Assembly: GCA_036245805.1 (NCBI GenBank)
Contig: BTRK01000001.1
Location: 39,444,995 to 39,508,994, forward strand
Reading direction: 5' to 3'
Origin: Pristionchus mayeri
Taxonomy: Eukaryota; Nematoda; Chromadorea; Rhabditida; Neodiplogasteridae
DNA: 64,000 bases
In this document: positions 22,020-38,152 of the stretch, one piece after another
Position numbering within the stretch: position 1 is the first letter of the stretch
How the letters are laid out: the number at the start of each line of letters is the position of its first letter
The notes under the pieces: model-generated
The model's database searches: none
Seen by the model: the letters and a program-made list of their open reading frames with translations, nothing else
Told to the model about the DNA's origin: nothing
Translations under genes and position numbers: made by a program

Positions 22020-23880
22020 GTCGTGACTGGCAGACGCTGAATATGCCCACGCATCACAACCTCTGAGTTGCCATAACATGAATTCTAACCATTAACCTTT
22101 CTCCAAATAAATAAATGATAGTGATAATACTATGTTCTAACACATTTTCATAGCAGAAGCCTATTCATTATCTCATCGAATGCAAAATCGAGTCGTGACT
22201 GGCAGACGCTGAGTATGCCTACGCATCACAACCTCTGAGTTGCCATAACATGAATTCTAACCATGAACTTTCCTCCAAATAAATAAAGGATAATGATAAT
22301 ACTATGTTCTAACATATTTTCATAGCAAAAGCCTATTCATTATCTCATCGAATGCGAAATCGAGTCATGACTGGCAGACGCTGAATATGCCCACGCATCA
22401 CAACCTCTGAGTTGCCATAACATGAATTCTAACCATTAACCTTTCTCCAAATAAATAAATGATAGTGATAATACTATGTTCTAACACATTTTCATAGCAG
22501 AAGCCTATTCATTATCTCATCGAATGCGAAATCGAGTCGTGACTGGCAGACGCTGAGTATGCCCACGCATCACAACCTCTGAGTTGCCATAACATGAATT
22601 CTAACCATGAACTTTCCTCCAAATAAATAAAGGATAATGATAATACTATGTTCTAACATATTTTCATAGCAAAAGCCTATTCATTATCTCATCGAATGCG
22701 AAATCGAGTCGTGACTGGCAGACGCTGAATATGCCCACGCATCACAACCTCTGAGTTGCCATAACATGAATTCTAACCATTAACCTTTCTCCAAATAAAT
22801 AAATGATAGTGATAATACTATGTTCTAACACATTTTCATAGCAGAAGCCTATTCATTATCTCATCGAATGCGAAATCGAGTCGTGACTGGCAGACGCTGA
22901 GTATGCCTACGCATCACAACCTCTGAGTTGCCATAACATGAATTCTAACCATGAACTTTCCTCCAAATAAATAAAGGATAATGATAATACTATGTTCTAA
23001 CATATTTTCATAGCAAAAGCCTATTCATTATCTCATCGAATGCGAAATCGAGTCATGACTGGCAGACGCTGAATATGCCCACGCATCACAACCTCTGAGT
23101 TGCCATAACATGAATTCTAACCATTAACCTTTCTCCAAATAAATAAATGATAGTGATAATACTATGTTCTAACACATTTTCATAGCAGAAGCCTATTCAT
23201 TATCTCATCGAATGCGAAATCGAGTCGTGACTGGCAGACGCTGAGTATGCCCACGCATCACAACCTCTGAGTTGCCATAACATGAATTCTAACCATGAAC
23301 TTTCCTCCAAATAAATAAAGGATAATGATAATACTATGTTCTAACATATTTCATAGCAAAAGCCTATTCATTATCTCATCGAATGCGAAATCGAGTCGTG
23401 ACTGGCAGACGCTGAATATGCCCACGCATCACAACCTCTGAGTTGCCATAACATGAATTCTAACCATTAACCTTTCTCAAAATAAATAAATGATAGTGAT
23501 AATACTATGTTCTAACACATTTTCATAGCAGAAGCCTATTCATTATCTCATCGAATGCGAAATCGAGTCGTGACTGGCAGACGCTGAGTATGCCTACGCA
23601 TCACCACCTCTGAGTTGCCATAACATGAATTCTAACCATGAACTTTCCTCCAAATAAATAAAGGATAATGATAATACTATGTTCTAACATATTTTCATAG
23701 CAAAAGCCTATTCATTATCTCATCGAATGCGAAATCGAGTCATGACTGGCAGACGCTGAATATGCCCACGCATCACAACCTCTGAGTTGCCATAACATGA
23801 ATTCTAACCATTAACCTTTCTCCAAATAAATAAAGGATAGTGATAATACTATGTTCTAACATATTTTCATAGTAGAAGCC
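22020..23880. repeat. Satellite dimer block with the CTGAATATG / ATTAACCTTTC variant
   Basis: A divergent unit type (CTGAATATGCCC, CCATTAACCTTTCTCC, AAATAAATGATAG, CTAACACATTTTC, AGCAGAAGCC) alternates with the common type about every 344 bp from 22020. It differs at many sites at once, so it is an older subfamily. Related units reappear at 13149, 60.8 kb and 62.9 kb. Confidence 0.8.
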
Positions 23881-26800
23881 TATTCATTATCTCATCGAAT
23901 GCGAAATCGAGTCGTGACTGGCAGACGCTGAATATGCCCACGCATCACAACCTCTGAGTTGCCATAACATGAATTCTAACCATGAACTTTCCTCCAAATA
24001 AATAAAGGGTAGTGATAATACTATGTTGTAACATATTTTCATAGTAGAAGCCTATTCATTATCTCATCGAATGCGAAATCGAGTCGTGACTGGCAGACGC
24101 TGAATATGCCCACGCATCACAACCTCTGAGTTGCCATAACATGAATTCTAACCATGAACTTTCCTCCAAATAAATAAAGGATAATGATAATACTATGTTC
24201 TAACATATTTTCATAGCAAAAGCCTATTCATTATCTCATCGAATGCGAAATCGAGTCATGACTGGCAGACGCTGAGTATGCCCACGCATCACAACCTCTG
24301 AGTTGCCATAACATGAATGCTAATCATGAACTTTCCTCCAAATAAATAAAGGATAATGATAATACTATGTTCTAACATATTTTCATAGCAAAAGCCTATT
24401 CATTTTCTCATCGAATGCGAAATTGAGTCGTGACTGGCAGACGCTGAGTATGCCCACGCATCACAACCTCTGAGTTGCCATAACATGAATTCTAACCATG
24501 AACTTTCCTCCAAATAAATAAAGGATAATGATAATACTATGTTCTAACATATTTTCATAGCAAAAGCCTATTCATTATCTCATCGAATGCGAAATCGAGT
24601 CATGACTGGCAGACGCTGAGTATGCCCACGCATCACAACCTCTGAGTTGCCATAACATGAATGATAACCATGAACTTTCCTCCAAATAAATAAAGGATAA
24701 TGATAATACTATGTTCTAACATATTTTCATAGCAAAAGCCTATTCATTTTCTCATCGAATGCGAAATTGAGTCGTGACTGGCAGACGCTGAGTATGCCCA
24801 CGCATCACAACCTCTGAGTTGCCATAACATGAATGCTAACCATGAACTTTCCTCCAAATAAATAAAGGATAATGATAATACTATGTTCTAACATATTTTC
24901 ATAGCAAAAGCCTATTCATTATCTCATCGAATGCGAAATCGAGTCATGACTGGCAGACGCTGAGTATGCCCACGCATCACAACCTCTGAGTTGCCATAAC
25001 ATGAATGCTAACCATGAACTTTCCTCCAAATAAATAAAGGATAATGATAATACTATGTTCTAACATATTTTCATAGCAAAAGCCTATTCATTATCTCATC
25101 GAATGCGAAATCGAGTCGTGACTGGCAGACGCTGAGTATGCCCACGCATCACAACCTCTGAGTTGCCATAACATGAATGCTAACCATGAACTTTCCTCCA
25201 AATAAATAAAGGATAATGATAATACTATGTTCTAACATATTTTCATAGCAAAAGCCTATTCATTTTCTCATCGAATGCGAAATTGAGTCGTGACTGGCAG
25301 ACGCTGAGTATGCCCACGCATCACAACCTCTGAGTTGCCATAACATGAATTCTAACCATGAACTTTCCTCCAAATAAATAAAGGATAATGATAATACTAT
25401 GTTCTAACATATTTTCATAGCAAAAGCCTATTCATTATCTCATCGAATGCGAAATCGAGTCATGACTGGCAGACGCTGAGTATGCCCACGCATCACAACC
25501 TCTGAGTTGCCATAACATGAATGCTAACCATGAACTTTCCTCCAAATAAATAAAGGATAATGATAATACTATGTTCTAACATATTTTCATAGCAAAAGCC
25601 TATTCATTTTCTCATCGAATGCGAAATTGAGTCGTGACTGGCAGACGCTGAGTATGCCCACGCATCACAACCTCTGAGTTGCCATAACATGAATTCTAAC
25701 CATGAACTTTCCTCCAAATAAATAAAGGATAATGATAATACTATGTTCTAACATATTTTCATAGCAAAAGCCTATTCATTATCTCATCGAATGCGAAATC
25801 GAGTCATGACTGGCAGACGCTGAGTATGCCCACGCATCACAACCTCTGAGTTGCCATAACATGAATGCTAACCATGAACTTTCCTCCAAATAAATAAAGG
25901 ATAATGATAATACTATGTTCTAACATATTTTCATAGCAAAAGCCTATTCATTATCTCATCGAATGCGAAATCGAGTCATGACTGGCAGACGCTGAGTATG
26001 CCCACGCATCACAACCTCTGAGTTGCCATAACATGAATGCTAACCATGAACTTTCCTCCAAATAAATAAAGGATAATGATAATACTATGTTCTAACATAT
26101 TTTCATAGCAAAAGCCTATTCATTATCTCATCGAATGCGAAATCGAGTCGTGACTGGCAGACGCTGAGTATGCCCACGCATCACAACCTCTGAGTTGCCA
26201 TAACATGAATGCTAACCATGAACTTTCCTCCAAATAAATAAAGGATAATGATAATACTATGTTCTAACATATTTTCATAGCAAAAGCCTATTCATTTTCT
26301 CATCGAATGCGAAATTGAGTCGTGACTGGCAGACGCTGAGTATGCCCACGCATCACAACCTCTGAGTTGCCATAACATGAATTCTAACCATGAACTTTCC
26401 TCCAAATAAATAAAGGATAATGATAATACTATGTTCTAACATATTTTCATAGCAAAAGCCTATTCATTATCTCATCGAATGCGAAATCGAGTCATGACTG
26501 GCAGACGCTGAGTATGCCCACGCATCACAACCTCTGAGTTGCCATAACATGAATGCTAACCATGAACTTTCCTCCAAATAAATAAAGGATAATGATAATA
26601 CTATGTTCTAACATATTTTCATAGCAAAAGCCTATTCATTTTCTCATCGAATGCGAAATTGAGTCGTGACTGGCAGACGCTGAGTATGCCCACGCATCAC
26701 AACCTCTGAGTTGCCATAACATGAATTCTAACCATGAACTTTCCTCCAAATAAATAAAGGATAATGATAATAATATGTTCTAACATATTTTCATAGCAAA

Positions 26801-29800
26801 AGCCTATTCATTATCTCATCGAATGCGAAATCGAGTCGTGACTGGCAGACGCTGAGTATGCCCACGCATCACAACCTCTGAGTTGCCATAACATGAATGC
26901 TAACCATGAACTTTCCTCCAAATAAATAAAGGATAATGATAATACTATGTTCTAACATATTTTCATAGCAAAAGCCTATTCATTTTCTCATCGAATGCGA
27001 AATTGAGTCGTGACTGGCAGAAGCTGAGTATGCCCACGCATCACAACCTCTGAGTTGCCATAACATGAATTCTAACCATGAACTTTCCTCCAAATAAATA
27101 AAGGATAATGATAATACTATGTTCTAACATATTTTCATAGCAAAAGCCTATTCATTATCTCATCGAATGCGAAATCGAGTCATAACTGGCAGACGCTGAG
27201 TATGCCCACGCATCACAACCTCTGAGTAGCCATAACATGAATTCTAACCATGAACTTTCCTCCAAATAAATAAAGGATAATGATAATACTATGTTCTAAC
27301 ATATTTTCATAGCAAAAGCCTATTCATTATCTCATCGAATGCGAAATCGAGTCGTGACTGGCAGACGCTGAGTATGCCCACGCATCACAACCTCTGAGTT
27401 GCCATAACATGAATGCTAACCATGAACTTTCCTCCAAATAAATAAAGGATAATGATAATACTATGTTCTAACATATTTTCATAGCAAAAGCCTATTCATT
27501 ATCTCATCGAATGCGAAATCGAGTCATAACTGGCAGACGCTGAGTATGCCCACGCATCACAACCTCTGAGTTGCCATAACATGAATTTTAACCATGACCT
27601 TTCCTCCAGATAAATAAAGGATAGTGATAATACTATGTGCTAACATATTTTCATAGCAAAAACCTATTCATTATCTCATCGAATGCGAAATCGAGTCATG
27701 ACTGGCAGACGCTGAGTATGCCCACGCATCACAACCTCTGAGTTGCCATAACATGAATTCTAACCATGAACTTTCCTCCAAATAAATAAAGGATAATGAT
27801 AATACTATGTTCTAACATATTTTCATAGCAAAAGCCTATTCATTATCTCATCGAATGCGAAATCGAGTCGTGACTGGCAGACGCTGAGTATGCCCACGCA
27901 TCACAACCTCTGAGTTGCCATAACATGAATTCAAACCATGACCTTTCCTCCAGATAAATAAAGGATAGTGATAATACTATGTGTTAACATATTTTCATAG
28001 CAAAATCCTATTCATTATCTCATCGAATGCGAAATCGAGTCATGACTGGCAGACGCTGAGTATGCCCACGCATCACAACCTCTGAGTTGCCATAACATGA
28101 ATTCTAACCATGAACTTTCCTCCAAATAAATAAAGGATAGTGATAATACTATGTTCTAACATATTTTCATAGCAAATTCATTATCTCATCGAATGCGAAA
28201 TCGAGTCGTGACTGGCAGACGCTGAGTATGCCCACGCATCACAACCTCTGAGTTGCCATAACATGAATTCTAACCATGAACTTTCCTCCAAATAAATAAA
28301 GGATAATGATAATACTATGTTCTAACATATTTTCATAGCAAAAGCCTATTCATTATCTCATCGAATGCGAAATCGAGTCATGACTGGCAGACGCTGAGTA
28401 TGCCCACGCATCACAACCTCTGAGTTGCCATAACATGAATTTTAACCATGACCTTTCCTCCAGATAAATAAAGGATAATGATAATACTATGTTCTAACAT
28501 ATTTTCATAGCAAAAGCCTATTCATTATCTCATCGAATGCGAAATCGAGTCATGACTGGCAGACGCTGAGTATGCCCACGCATCACAACCTCTGAGTTGC
28601 CATAACATGAATTCAAACCATGACCTTTCCTCCAGATAAATAAAGGATAGTGATAATACTATGTGTTAACATATTTTCATAGCAAAATCCTATTCATTAT
28701 CTCATCGAATGCGAAATCGAGTCATGACTGGCAGACGCTGAGTATGCCCACGCATCACAACCTCTGAGTTGCCATAACATGAATTCTAACCATGAACTTT
28801 CCTCCAAATAAATAAAGGATAATGATAATACTATGTTCTAACATATTTTCATAGCAAAAGCCTATTCATTATCTCATCGAATGCGAAATCGAGTCGTGAC
28901 TGGCAGACGCTGAGTATGCCCACGCATCACAACCTCTGAGTTGCCATAACATGAATTCTAACCATGAACTTTCCTCCAAATAAATAAAGGATAATGATAA
29001 TACTATGTTCTAACATATTTTCATAGCAAAAGCCTATTCATTATCTCATCGAATGCGAAATCGAGTCGTGACTGGCAGACGCTGAGTATGCCCACGCATC
29101 ACAACCTCTGAGTTGCCATAACATGAATTCTAACCATGAACTTTCCTCCAAATAAATAAAGGATAATGATAATACTATGTTCTAACATATTTTCATAGCA
29201 AAAGCCTATTCATTATCTCATCGAATGCGAAATCGAGTCATGACTGGCAGACGCTGAGTATGCCCACGCATCACAACCTCTGAGTTGCCATAACATGAAT
29301 TCAAACCATGACCTTTCCTCCAGATAAATAAAGGATAGTGATAATACTATGTGTTAACATATTTTCATAGCAAAATCCTATTCATTATCTCATCGAATGC
29401 GAAATCGAGTCATGACTGGCAGACGCTGAGTATGCCCACGCATCACAACCTCTGAGTTGCCATAACATGAATTCTAACCATGAACTTTCCTCCAAATAAA
29501 TAAAGGATAATGATAATACTATGTTCTAACATATTTTCATAGCAAAAGCCTATTCATTATCTCATCGAATGCGAAATCGAGTCGTGACTGGCAGACGCTG
29601 AGTATGCCCACGCATCACAACCTCTGAGTTGCCATAACATGAATTCTAACCATGAACTTTCCTCCAAATAAATAAAGGATAATGATAATACTATGTTCTA
29701 ACATATTTTCATAGCAAAAGCCTATTCATTATCTCATCGAATGCGAAATCGAGTCATGACTGGCAGACGCTGAGTATGCCCACGCATGATAACCTCTGAG

Positions 29801-32563
29801 TTGCCATAACATGAATGCTAACCATGAACTTTCCTCCAAATAAATAAAGGATAATGATAATACTATGTTCTAACATATTTTCATAGCAAAAGCCTATTCA
29901 TTAACTCATCGAATGCGAAATCGAGTCGTGACTGGCAGACGCTGAGTATGCCCACGCATCACAACCTCTGAGTTGCCATAACATGAATTCTAACCATGAA
30001 CTTTCCTCCAAATAAATAAAGGATAATGATAATACTATGTTCTAACATATTTTCATAGCAAAAGCCTATTCATTATCTCATCGAATGCGAAATCGAGTCA
30101 TAACTGGCAGACGCTGAGTATGCCCACGCATCACAACCTCTGAGTAGCCATAACATGAATTCTAACCATGAACTTTCCTCCAAATAAATAAAGGATAATG
30201 ATAATACTATGTTCTAACATATTTTCATAGCAAAAGCCTATTCATTATCTCATCGAATGCGAAATCGAGTCGTGACTGGCAGACGCTGAGTATGCCCACG
30301 CATCACAACCTCTGAGTTGCCATAACATGAATGCTAACCATGAACTTTCCTCCAAATAAATAAAGGATAATGATAATACTATGTTCTAACATATTTTCAT
30401 AGCAAAAGCCTATTCATTATCTCATCGAATGCGAAATCGAGTCATAACTGGCAGACGCTGAGTATGCCCACGCATCACAACCTCTGAGTTGCCATAACAT
30501 GAATTTTAACCATGACCTTTCCTCCAGATAAATAAAGGATAGTGATAATACTATGTGCTAACATATTTTCATCGCAAAAACCTATTCATTATCTCATCGA
30601 ATGCGAAATCGAGTCATGACTGGCAGACGCTGAGTATGCCCACGCATCACAACCTCTGAGTTGCCATAACATGAATTCTAACCATGAACTTTCCTCCAAA
30701 TAAATAAAGGATAATGATAATACTATGTTCTAACATATTTTCATAGCAAAAGCCTATTCATTATCTCATCGAATGCGAAATCGAGTCGTGACTGGCAGAC
30801 GCTGAGTATGCCCACGCATCACAACCTCTGAGTTGCCATAACATGAATGCTAACCATGAACTTTCCTCCAAATAAATAAAGGATAATGATAATACTATTT
30901 TCTAACATATTTTCATAGCAAAAGCCTATTCATTAATTCATCGAATGCGAAATCGAGTCGTGACTGGCAGACGCTGAGTATGCCCACGCATCACAACCTC
31001 TGAGTTGCCATAACATGAATTCAAACCATGACCTTTCCTCCAGATAAATAAAGGATAGTGATAATACTATGTGTTAACATATTTTCATAGCAAAATCCTA
31101 TTCATTATCTCATCGAATGCGAAATCGAGTCATGACTGGCAGACGCTGAGTATGCCCACGCATCACAACCTCTGAGTTGCCATAACATGAATTCTAACCA
31201 TGAACTTTCCTCCAAATAAATAAAGGATAGTGATAATACTATGTTCTAACATATTTTCATAGCAAATTCATTATCTCATCGAATGCGAAATCGAGTCATG
31301 ACTGGCAGACGCTGAGTATGCCCACGCATCACAACCTCTGAGTTGCCATAACATGAATTCTAACCATGAACTTTCCTCCAAATAAATAAAGGATAATGAT
31401 AATACTATGTTCTAACATATTTTCATAGCAAAAGCCTATTCATTATCTCATCGAATGCGAAATCGAGTCATGACTGGCAGACGCTGAGTATGCCCACGCA
31501 TCACAACCTCTGAGTTGCCATAACATGAATTCTAACCATGAACTTTCCTCCAAATAAATAAAGGATAATGATAATACTATGTTCTAACATATTTTCATAG
31601 CAAAAGCCTATTCATTATCTCATCGAATGCGAAATCGAGTCATGACTGGCAGACGCTGAGTATGCCCACGCATCACAACCTCTGAGTTGCCATAACATGA
31701 ATTCTAACCATGAACTTTCCTCCAAATAAATAAAGGATAATGATAATACTATGTTCTAACATATTTTCATAGCAAAAGCCTATTCATTATCTCATCGAAT
31801 GCGAAATCGAGTCGTGACTGGCAGACGCTGAGTATGCCCACGCATCACAACCTCTGAGTTGCCATAACATGAATTCTAACCATGAACTTTCCTCCAAATA
31901 AATAAAGGATAATGATAATACTATGTTCTAACATATTTTCATAGCAAAAGCCTATTCATTATCTCATCGAATGCGAAATCGAGTCGTGACTGGCAGACGC
32001 TGAGTATGCCCACGCATCACAACCTCTGAGTTGCCATAACATGAATTCTAACCATGAACTTTCCTCCAAATAAATAAAGGATAGTGATAATACTATGTTC
32101 TAACATATTTTCATAGCAAAAGCCTATTCATTATCTCATCGAATGCGAAATCGAGTCGTGACTGGCAGACGCTGAGTATGCCCACGCATCACAACCTCTG
32201 AGTTGCCATAACATGAATTCTAACCATGAACTTTCCTCCAAATAAATAAAGGATAGTGATAATACTATGTTCTAACATATTTTCATAGCAAAAGCCTATT
32301 CATTATCTCATCGAATGCGAAATCGAGTCGTGACTGGCAGACGCTGAGTATGCCCACGCATCATAACCTCTGAGTTGCCATAACATGAATTCAAACCATG
32401 ACCTTTCCTCCAGATAAATAAAGGATAGTGATAATACTATGTGTTAACATATTTTCATAGCAAAAGCCTATTCATTATCTCATCGAATGCGAAATCGAGT
32501 CATGACTGGCAGACGCTGAGTATGCCCACGCATCATAACCTCTGAGTTGCCATAACATGAATT

Positions 32564-34971
32564 CTAACCATGAACTTTCCTCCAAATAAATAAAGGATAG
32601 TGATAATACTATGTTCTAACATATTTTCATAGCAAAAGCCTATTCATTATCTCATCGAATGCGAAATCGAGTCATGACTGGCAGACGCTGAGTATGCCCA
32701 CGCATCACAACCTCTGAGTTGCCATAACATGAATTTTAACCATGACCTTTCCTCCAGATAAATAAAGGATCGTGATAATACTATGTGATAACATATTTTC
32801 ATAGCAAAAACCTATTCATTATCTCATCGAATGCGAAATCGAGTCATGACTGGCAGACGCTGAGTATGCCCACGCATCACAACCTCTGAGTTGCCATAAC
32901 ATGAATTCTAACCATGAACTTTCCTCCAGATAAATAAAGGATAATGATAATACTATGTTCTAACATATTTTCATAGCAAAAGCCTATTCATTATCTCATC
33001 GAATGCGAAATCGAGTCATGACTGGCAGACGCTGAGTATGCCCACGCATCACAACCTCTGAGTTGCCATAACATGAATTCAAACCATGACCTTTCCTCCA
33101 GATAAATAAAGGATAGTGATAATACTATGTGTTAACATATTTTCATAGCAAAATCCTATTCATTATCTCATCGAATGCGAAATCGAGTCATGACTGGCAG
33201 ACGCTGAGTATGCCCACGCATCACAACCTCTGAGTTGCCATAACATGAATTCTAACCATGAACTTTCCTCCAAATAAATAAAGGATAATGATAATACTAT
33301 GTTCTGACATATTTTCATAGCAAAAGCCTATTCATTATCTCATCGAATGCGAAATCGAGTCGTGACTGGCAGACGCTGAGTATGCCCACGCATCACAACC
33401 TCTGAGTTGCCATAACATGAATTCTAACCATGAACTTTCCTCCAAATAAATAAAGGATAATGATAATACTATGTTCTAACATATTTTCATAGCAAAAGCC
33501 TATTCATTATCTCATCGAATGCGAAATCGAGTCATGACTGGCAGACGCTGAGTATGCCCACGCATGATAACCTCTGAGTTGCCATAACATGAATGCTAAC
33601 CATGAACTTTCCTCCAAATAAATAAAGGATAATGATAATACTATGTTCTAACATATTTTCATAGCAAAAGCCTATTCATTAACTCATCGAATGCGAAATC
33701 GAGTCGTGACTGGCAGACGCTGAGTATGCCCACGCATCACAACCTCTGAGTTGCCATAACATGAATTCTAACCATGAACTTTCCTCCAAATAAATAAAGG
33801 ATAGTGATAATACTATGTTCTAACATATTTTCATAGCAAAAGCCTATTCATTATCTCATCGAATGCGAAATCGAGTCATGACTGGCAGACGCTGAGTATG
33901 CCCACGCATCACAACCTCTGAGTTGCCATAACATGAATTTTAACCATGACCTTTCCTCCAGATAAATAAAGGATCGTGATAATACTATGTGATAACATAT
34001 TTTCATAGCAAAAACCTATTCATTATCTCATCGAATGCGAAATCGAGTCATGACTGGCAGACGCTGAGTATGCCCACGTATCACAACCTCTGAGTTGCCA
34101 TAACATGAATTCTAACCATGAACTTTCCTCCAGATAAATAAAGGATAATGATAATACTATGTTCTAACATATTTTCATAGCAAAAGCCTATTCATTATCT
34201 CATCGAATGCGAAATCGAGTCATGACTGGCAGACGCTGAGTATGCCCACGCATCACAACCTCTGAGTTGCCATAACATGAATTCAAACCATGACCTTTCC
34301 TCCAGATAAATAAAGGATAGTGATAATACTATGTGTTAACATATTTTCATAGCAAAATCCTATTCATTATCTCATCGAATGCGAAATCGAGTCATGACTG
34401 GCAGACGCTGAGTATGCCCACGCATCACAACCTCTGAGTTGCCATAACATGAATTCTAACCATGAACTTTCCTCCAAATAAATAAAGGATAATGATAATA
34501 CTATGTTCTGACATATTTTCATAGCAAAAGCCTATTCATTATCTCATCGAATGCGAAATCGAGTCGTGACTGGCAGACGCTGAGTATGCCCACGCATCAC
34601 AACCTCTGAGTTGCCATAACATGAATTCTAACCATGAACTTTCCTCCAAATAAATAAAGGATAATGATAATACTATGTTCTAACATATTTTCATAGCAAA
34701 AGCCTATTCATTATCTCATCGAATGCGAAATCGAGTCATGACTGGCAGACGCTGAGTATGCCCACGCATGATAACCTCTGAGTTGCCATAACATGAATGC
34801 TAACCATGAACTTTCCTCCAAATAAATAAAGGATAATGATAATACTATGTTCTAACATATTTTCATAGCAAAAGCCTATTCATTAACTCATCGAATGCGA
34901 AATCGAGTCGTGACTGGCAGACGCTGAGTATGCCCACGCATCACAACCTCTGAGTTGCCATAACATGAATT
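32564..34971. repeat. Two copies of a 1204-bp (7-unit) higher-order repeat
   Basis: GGATCGTGATAATACTATGTGATAAC markers at 32771 and 33975 are 1204 apart. GCATGATAACC at 33562 and 34766 are 1204 apart. The rare ATGTTCTGACAT also recurs. Variant order matches across the block and diverges just after 33767/34971 (GAATTCTAACC against GAATTCAAACC). Confidence 0.85.
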
Positions 34972-35400
34972 CAAACCATGACCTTTCCTCCAGATAAATA
35001 AAGGATAGTGATAATACTATGTGTTAACATATTTTCATAGCAAAATCCTATTCATTATCTCATCGAATGCGAAATCGAGTCATGACTGGCAGACGCTGAG
35101 TATGCCCACGCATCACAACCTCTGAGTTGCCATAACATGAATTCTAACCATGAACTTTCCTCCAAATAAATAAAGGATAGTGATAATACTATGTTCTAAC
35201 ATATTTTCATAGCAAAAGCCTATTCATTATCTCATCGAATGCGAAATCGAGTCATGACTGGCAGACGCTGAGTATGCCCACGCATCACAACCTCTGAGTT
35301 GCCATAACATGAATTCTAACCATGAACTTTCCTCCAAATAAATAAAGGATAGTGATAATACTATGTTCTAACATATTTTCATAGCAAAAGCCTATTCATT

Positions 35401-38152
35401 ATCTCATCGAATGCGAAATCGAGTCGTGACTGGCAGACGCTGAGTATGCCCACGCATCACAACCTCTGAGTTGCCATAACATGAATTCAAACCATGACCT
35501 TTCCTCCAGATAAATAAAGGATAGTGATAATACTATGTGTTAACATATTTTCATAGCAAAAGCCTATTCATTATCTCATCGAATGCGAAATCGAGTCATG
35601 ACTGGCAGACGCTGAGTATGCCCACGCATCATAACCTCTGAGTTGCCATAACATGAATTCTAACCATGAACTTTCCTCCAAATAAATAAAGGATAGTGAT
35701 AATACTATGTTCTAACATATTTTCATAGCAAAAGCCTATTCATTATCTCATCGAATGCGAAATCGAGTCATGACTGGCAGACGCTGAGTATGCCCACGCA
35801 TCACAACCTCTGAGTTGCCATAACATGAATTTTAACCATGACCTTTCCTCCAGATAAATAAAGGATCGTGATAATACTATGTGATAACATATTTTCATAG
35901 CAAAAACCTATTCATTATCTCATCGAATGCGAAATCGAGTCATGACTGGCAGACGCTGAGTATGCCCACGCATCACAACCTCTGAGTTGCCATAACATGA
36001 ATTCTAACCATGAACTTTCATCCAAATAAATAAAGGATAATGATAATACTATGTTCTAACATATTTTCGTAGCAAAAGCCTATTCATTATCTCATCGAAT
36101 GCGAAATCGAGTCATGACTGGCAGACGCTGAGTATGCCCACGCATCACAACCTCTGAGTTGCCATAACATGAATTCTAACCATGAACTTTCCTCCAAATA
36201 AATAAAGGATAGTGATAATACTATGTTCTAACATATTTTCATAGCAAAAGCCTATTCATTATCTCATCGAATGCGAAATCGAGTCGTGACTGGCAGACGC
36301 TGAGTATGCCTACGCATCACAACCTCTGAGTTGCCATAACATGAGTTCTAACCATTAACCTTTCTCCAAATAAATAAAGGATAGTGATAATACTATGTTC
36401 TAACATATTTTCATAGCAAAAGCCTATTCATTATCTCATCGAATGCGAAATCGAGTCGTGACTGGCAGACGCTGAGTATACCCACGCATCATAACCTCTG
36501 AGTTGCCATAACATGAATTCAAACCATGACCTTTCCTCCAGATAAATAAAGGATAATGATAATACTATGTTCTAACATATTTTCATAGCAAAAGCCTATT
36601 CATTATCTCATCGAATGCGAAATCGAGTCATGACTGGCAGACGCTGAGTATGCCCACGCATCACAACCTCTGAGTTGCCATAACATGAATTCAAACCATG
36701 ACCTTTCCTCCAGATAAATAAAGGATAGTGATAATACTATGTGTTAACATATTTTCATAGCAAAATCCTATTCATTATCTCATCGAATGCGAAATCGAGT
36801 CGTGACTGGCAGACGCTGAGTATGCCCACGCATCACAACCTCTGAGTTGCCATAACATGAATTCAAACCATGACCTTTCCTCCAGATAAATAAAGGATAG
36901 TGATAATACTATGTGTTAACATATTTTCATAGCAAAAGCCTATTCATTATCTCATCGAATGCGAAATCGAGTCATGACTGGCAGACGCTGAGTATGCCCA
37001 CGCATCATAACCTCTGAGTTGCCATAACATGAATTCTAACCATGAACTTTCCTCCAAATAAATAAAGGATAGTGATAATACTATGTTCTAACATATTTTC
37101 ATAGCAAAAGCCTATTCATTATCTCATCGAATGCGAAATCGAGTCATGACTGGCAGACGCTGAGTATGCCCACGCATCACAACCTCTGAGTTGCCATAAC
37201 ATGAATTTTAACCATGACCTTTCCTCCAGATAAATAAAGGATCGTGATAATACTATGTGATAACATATTTTCATAGCAAAAACCTATTCATTATCTCATC
37301 GAATGCGAAATCGAGTCATGACTGGCAGACGCTGAGTATGCCCACGCATCACAACCTCTGAGTTGCCATAACATGAATTCTAACCATGAACTTTCATCCA
37401 AATAAATAAAGGATAATGATAATACTATGTTCTAACATATTTTCGTAGCAAAAGCCTATTCATTATCTCATCGGATGCGAAATCGAGTCATGACTGGCAG
37501 ACGCTGAGTATGCCCACGCATCACAACCTCTGAGTTGCCATAACATGAATTCTAACCATGAACTTTCCTCCAAATAAATAAAGGATAGTGATAATACTAT
37601 GTTCTAACATATTTTCATAGCAAAAGCCTATTCATTATCTCATCGAATGCGAAATCGAGTCGTGACTGGCAGACGCTGAGTATGCCTACGCATCACAACC
37701 TCTGAGTTGCCATAACATGAGTTCTAACCATTAACCTTTCTCCAAATAAATAAAGGATAGTGATAATACTATGTTCTAACATATTTTCATAGCAAAAGCC
37801 TATTCATTATCTCATCGAATGCGAAATCGAGTCGTGACTGGCAGACGCTGAGTATACCCACGCATCATAACCTCTGAGTTGCCATAACATGAATTCAAAC
37901 CATGACCTTTCCTCCAGATAAATAAAGGATAATGATAATACTATGTTCTAACATATTTTCATAGCAAAAGCCTATTCATTATCTCATCGAATGCGAAATC
38001 GAGTCATGACTGGCAGACGCTGAGTATGCCCACGCATCACAACCTCTGAGTTGCCATAACATGAATTCAAACCATGACCTTTCCTCCAGATAAATAAAGG
38101 ATAGTGATAATACTATGTGTTAACATATTTTCATAGCAAAATCCTATTCATT
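35401..38152. repeat. Two tandem copies of a 1376-bp (8-unit) higher-order repeat
   Basis: Copies at about 35401-36776 and 36777-38152. Shared rare markers 1376 apart: CTTTCATCC (36015/37391), TTTTCGTAGC, ATGAGTTCTAACC, TATGCCTACG (36305/37681), GAGTATACCC. One private difference is TCGGATGCG at about 37473. Confidence 0.88.
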
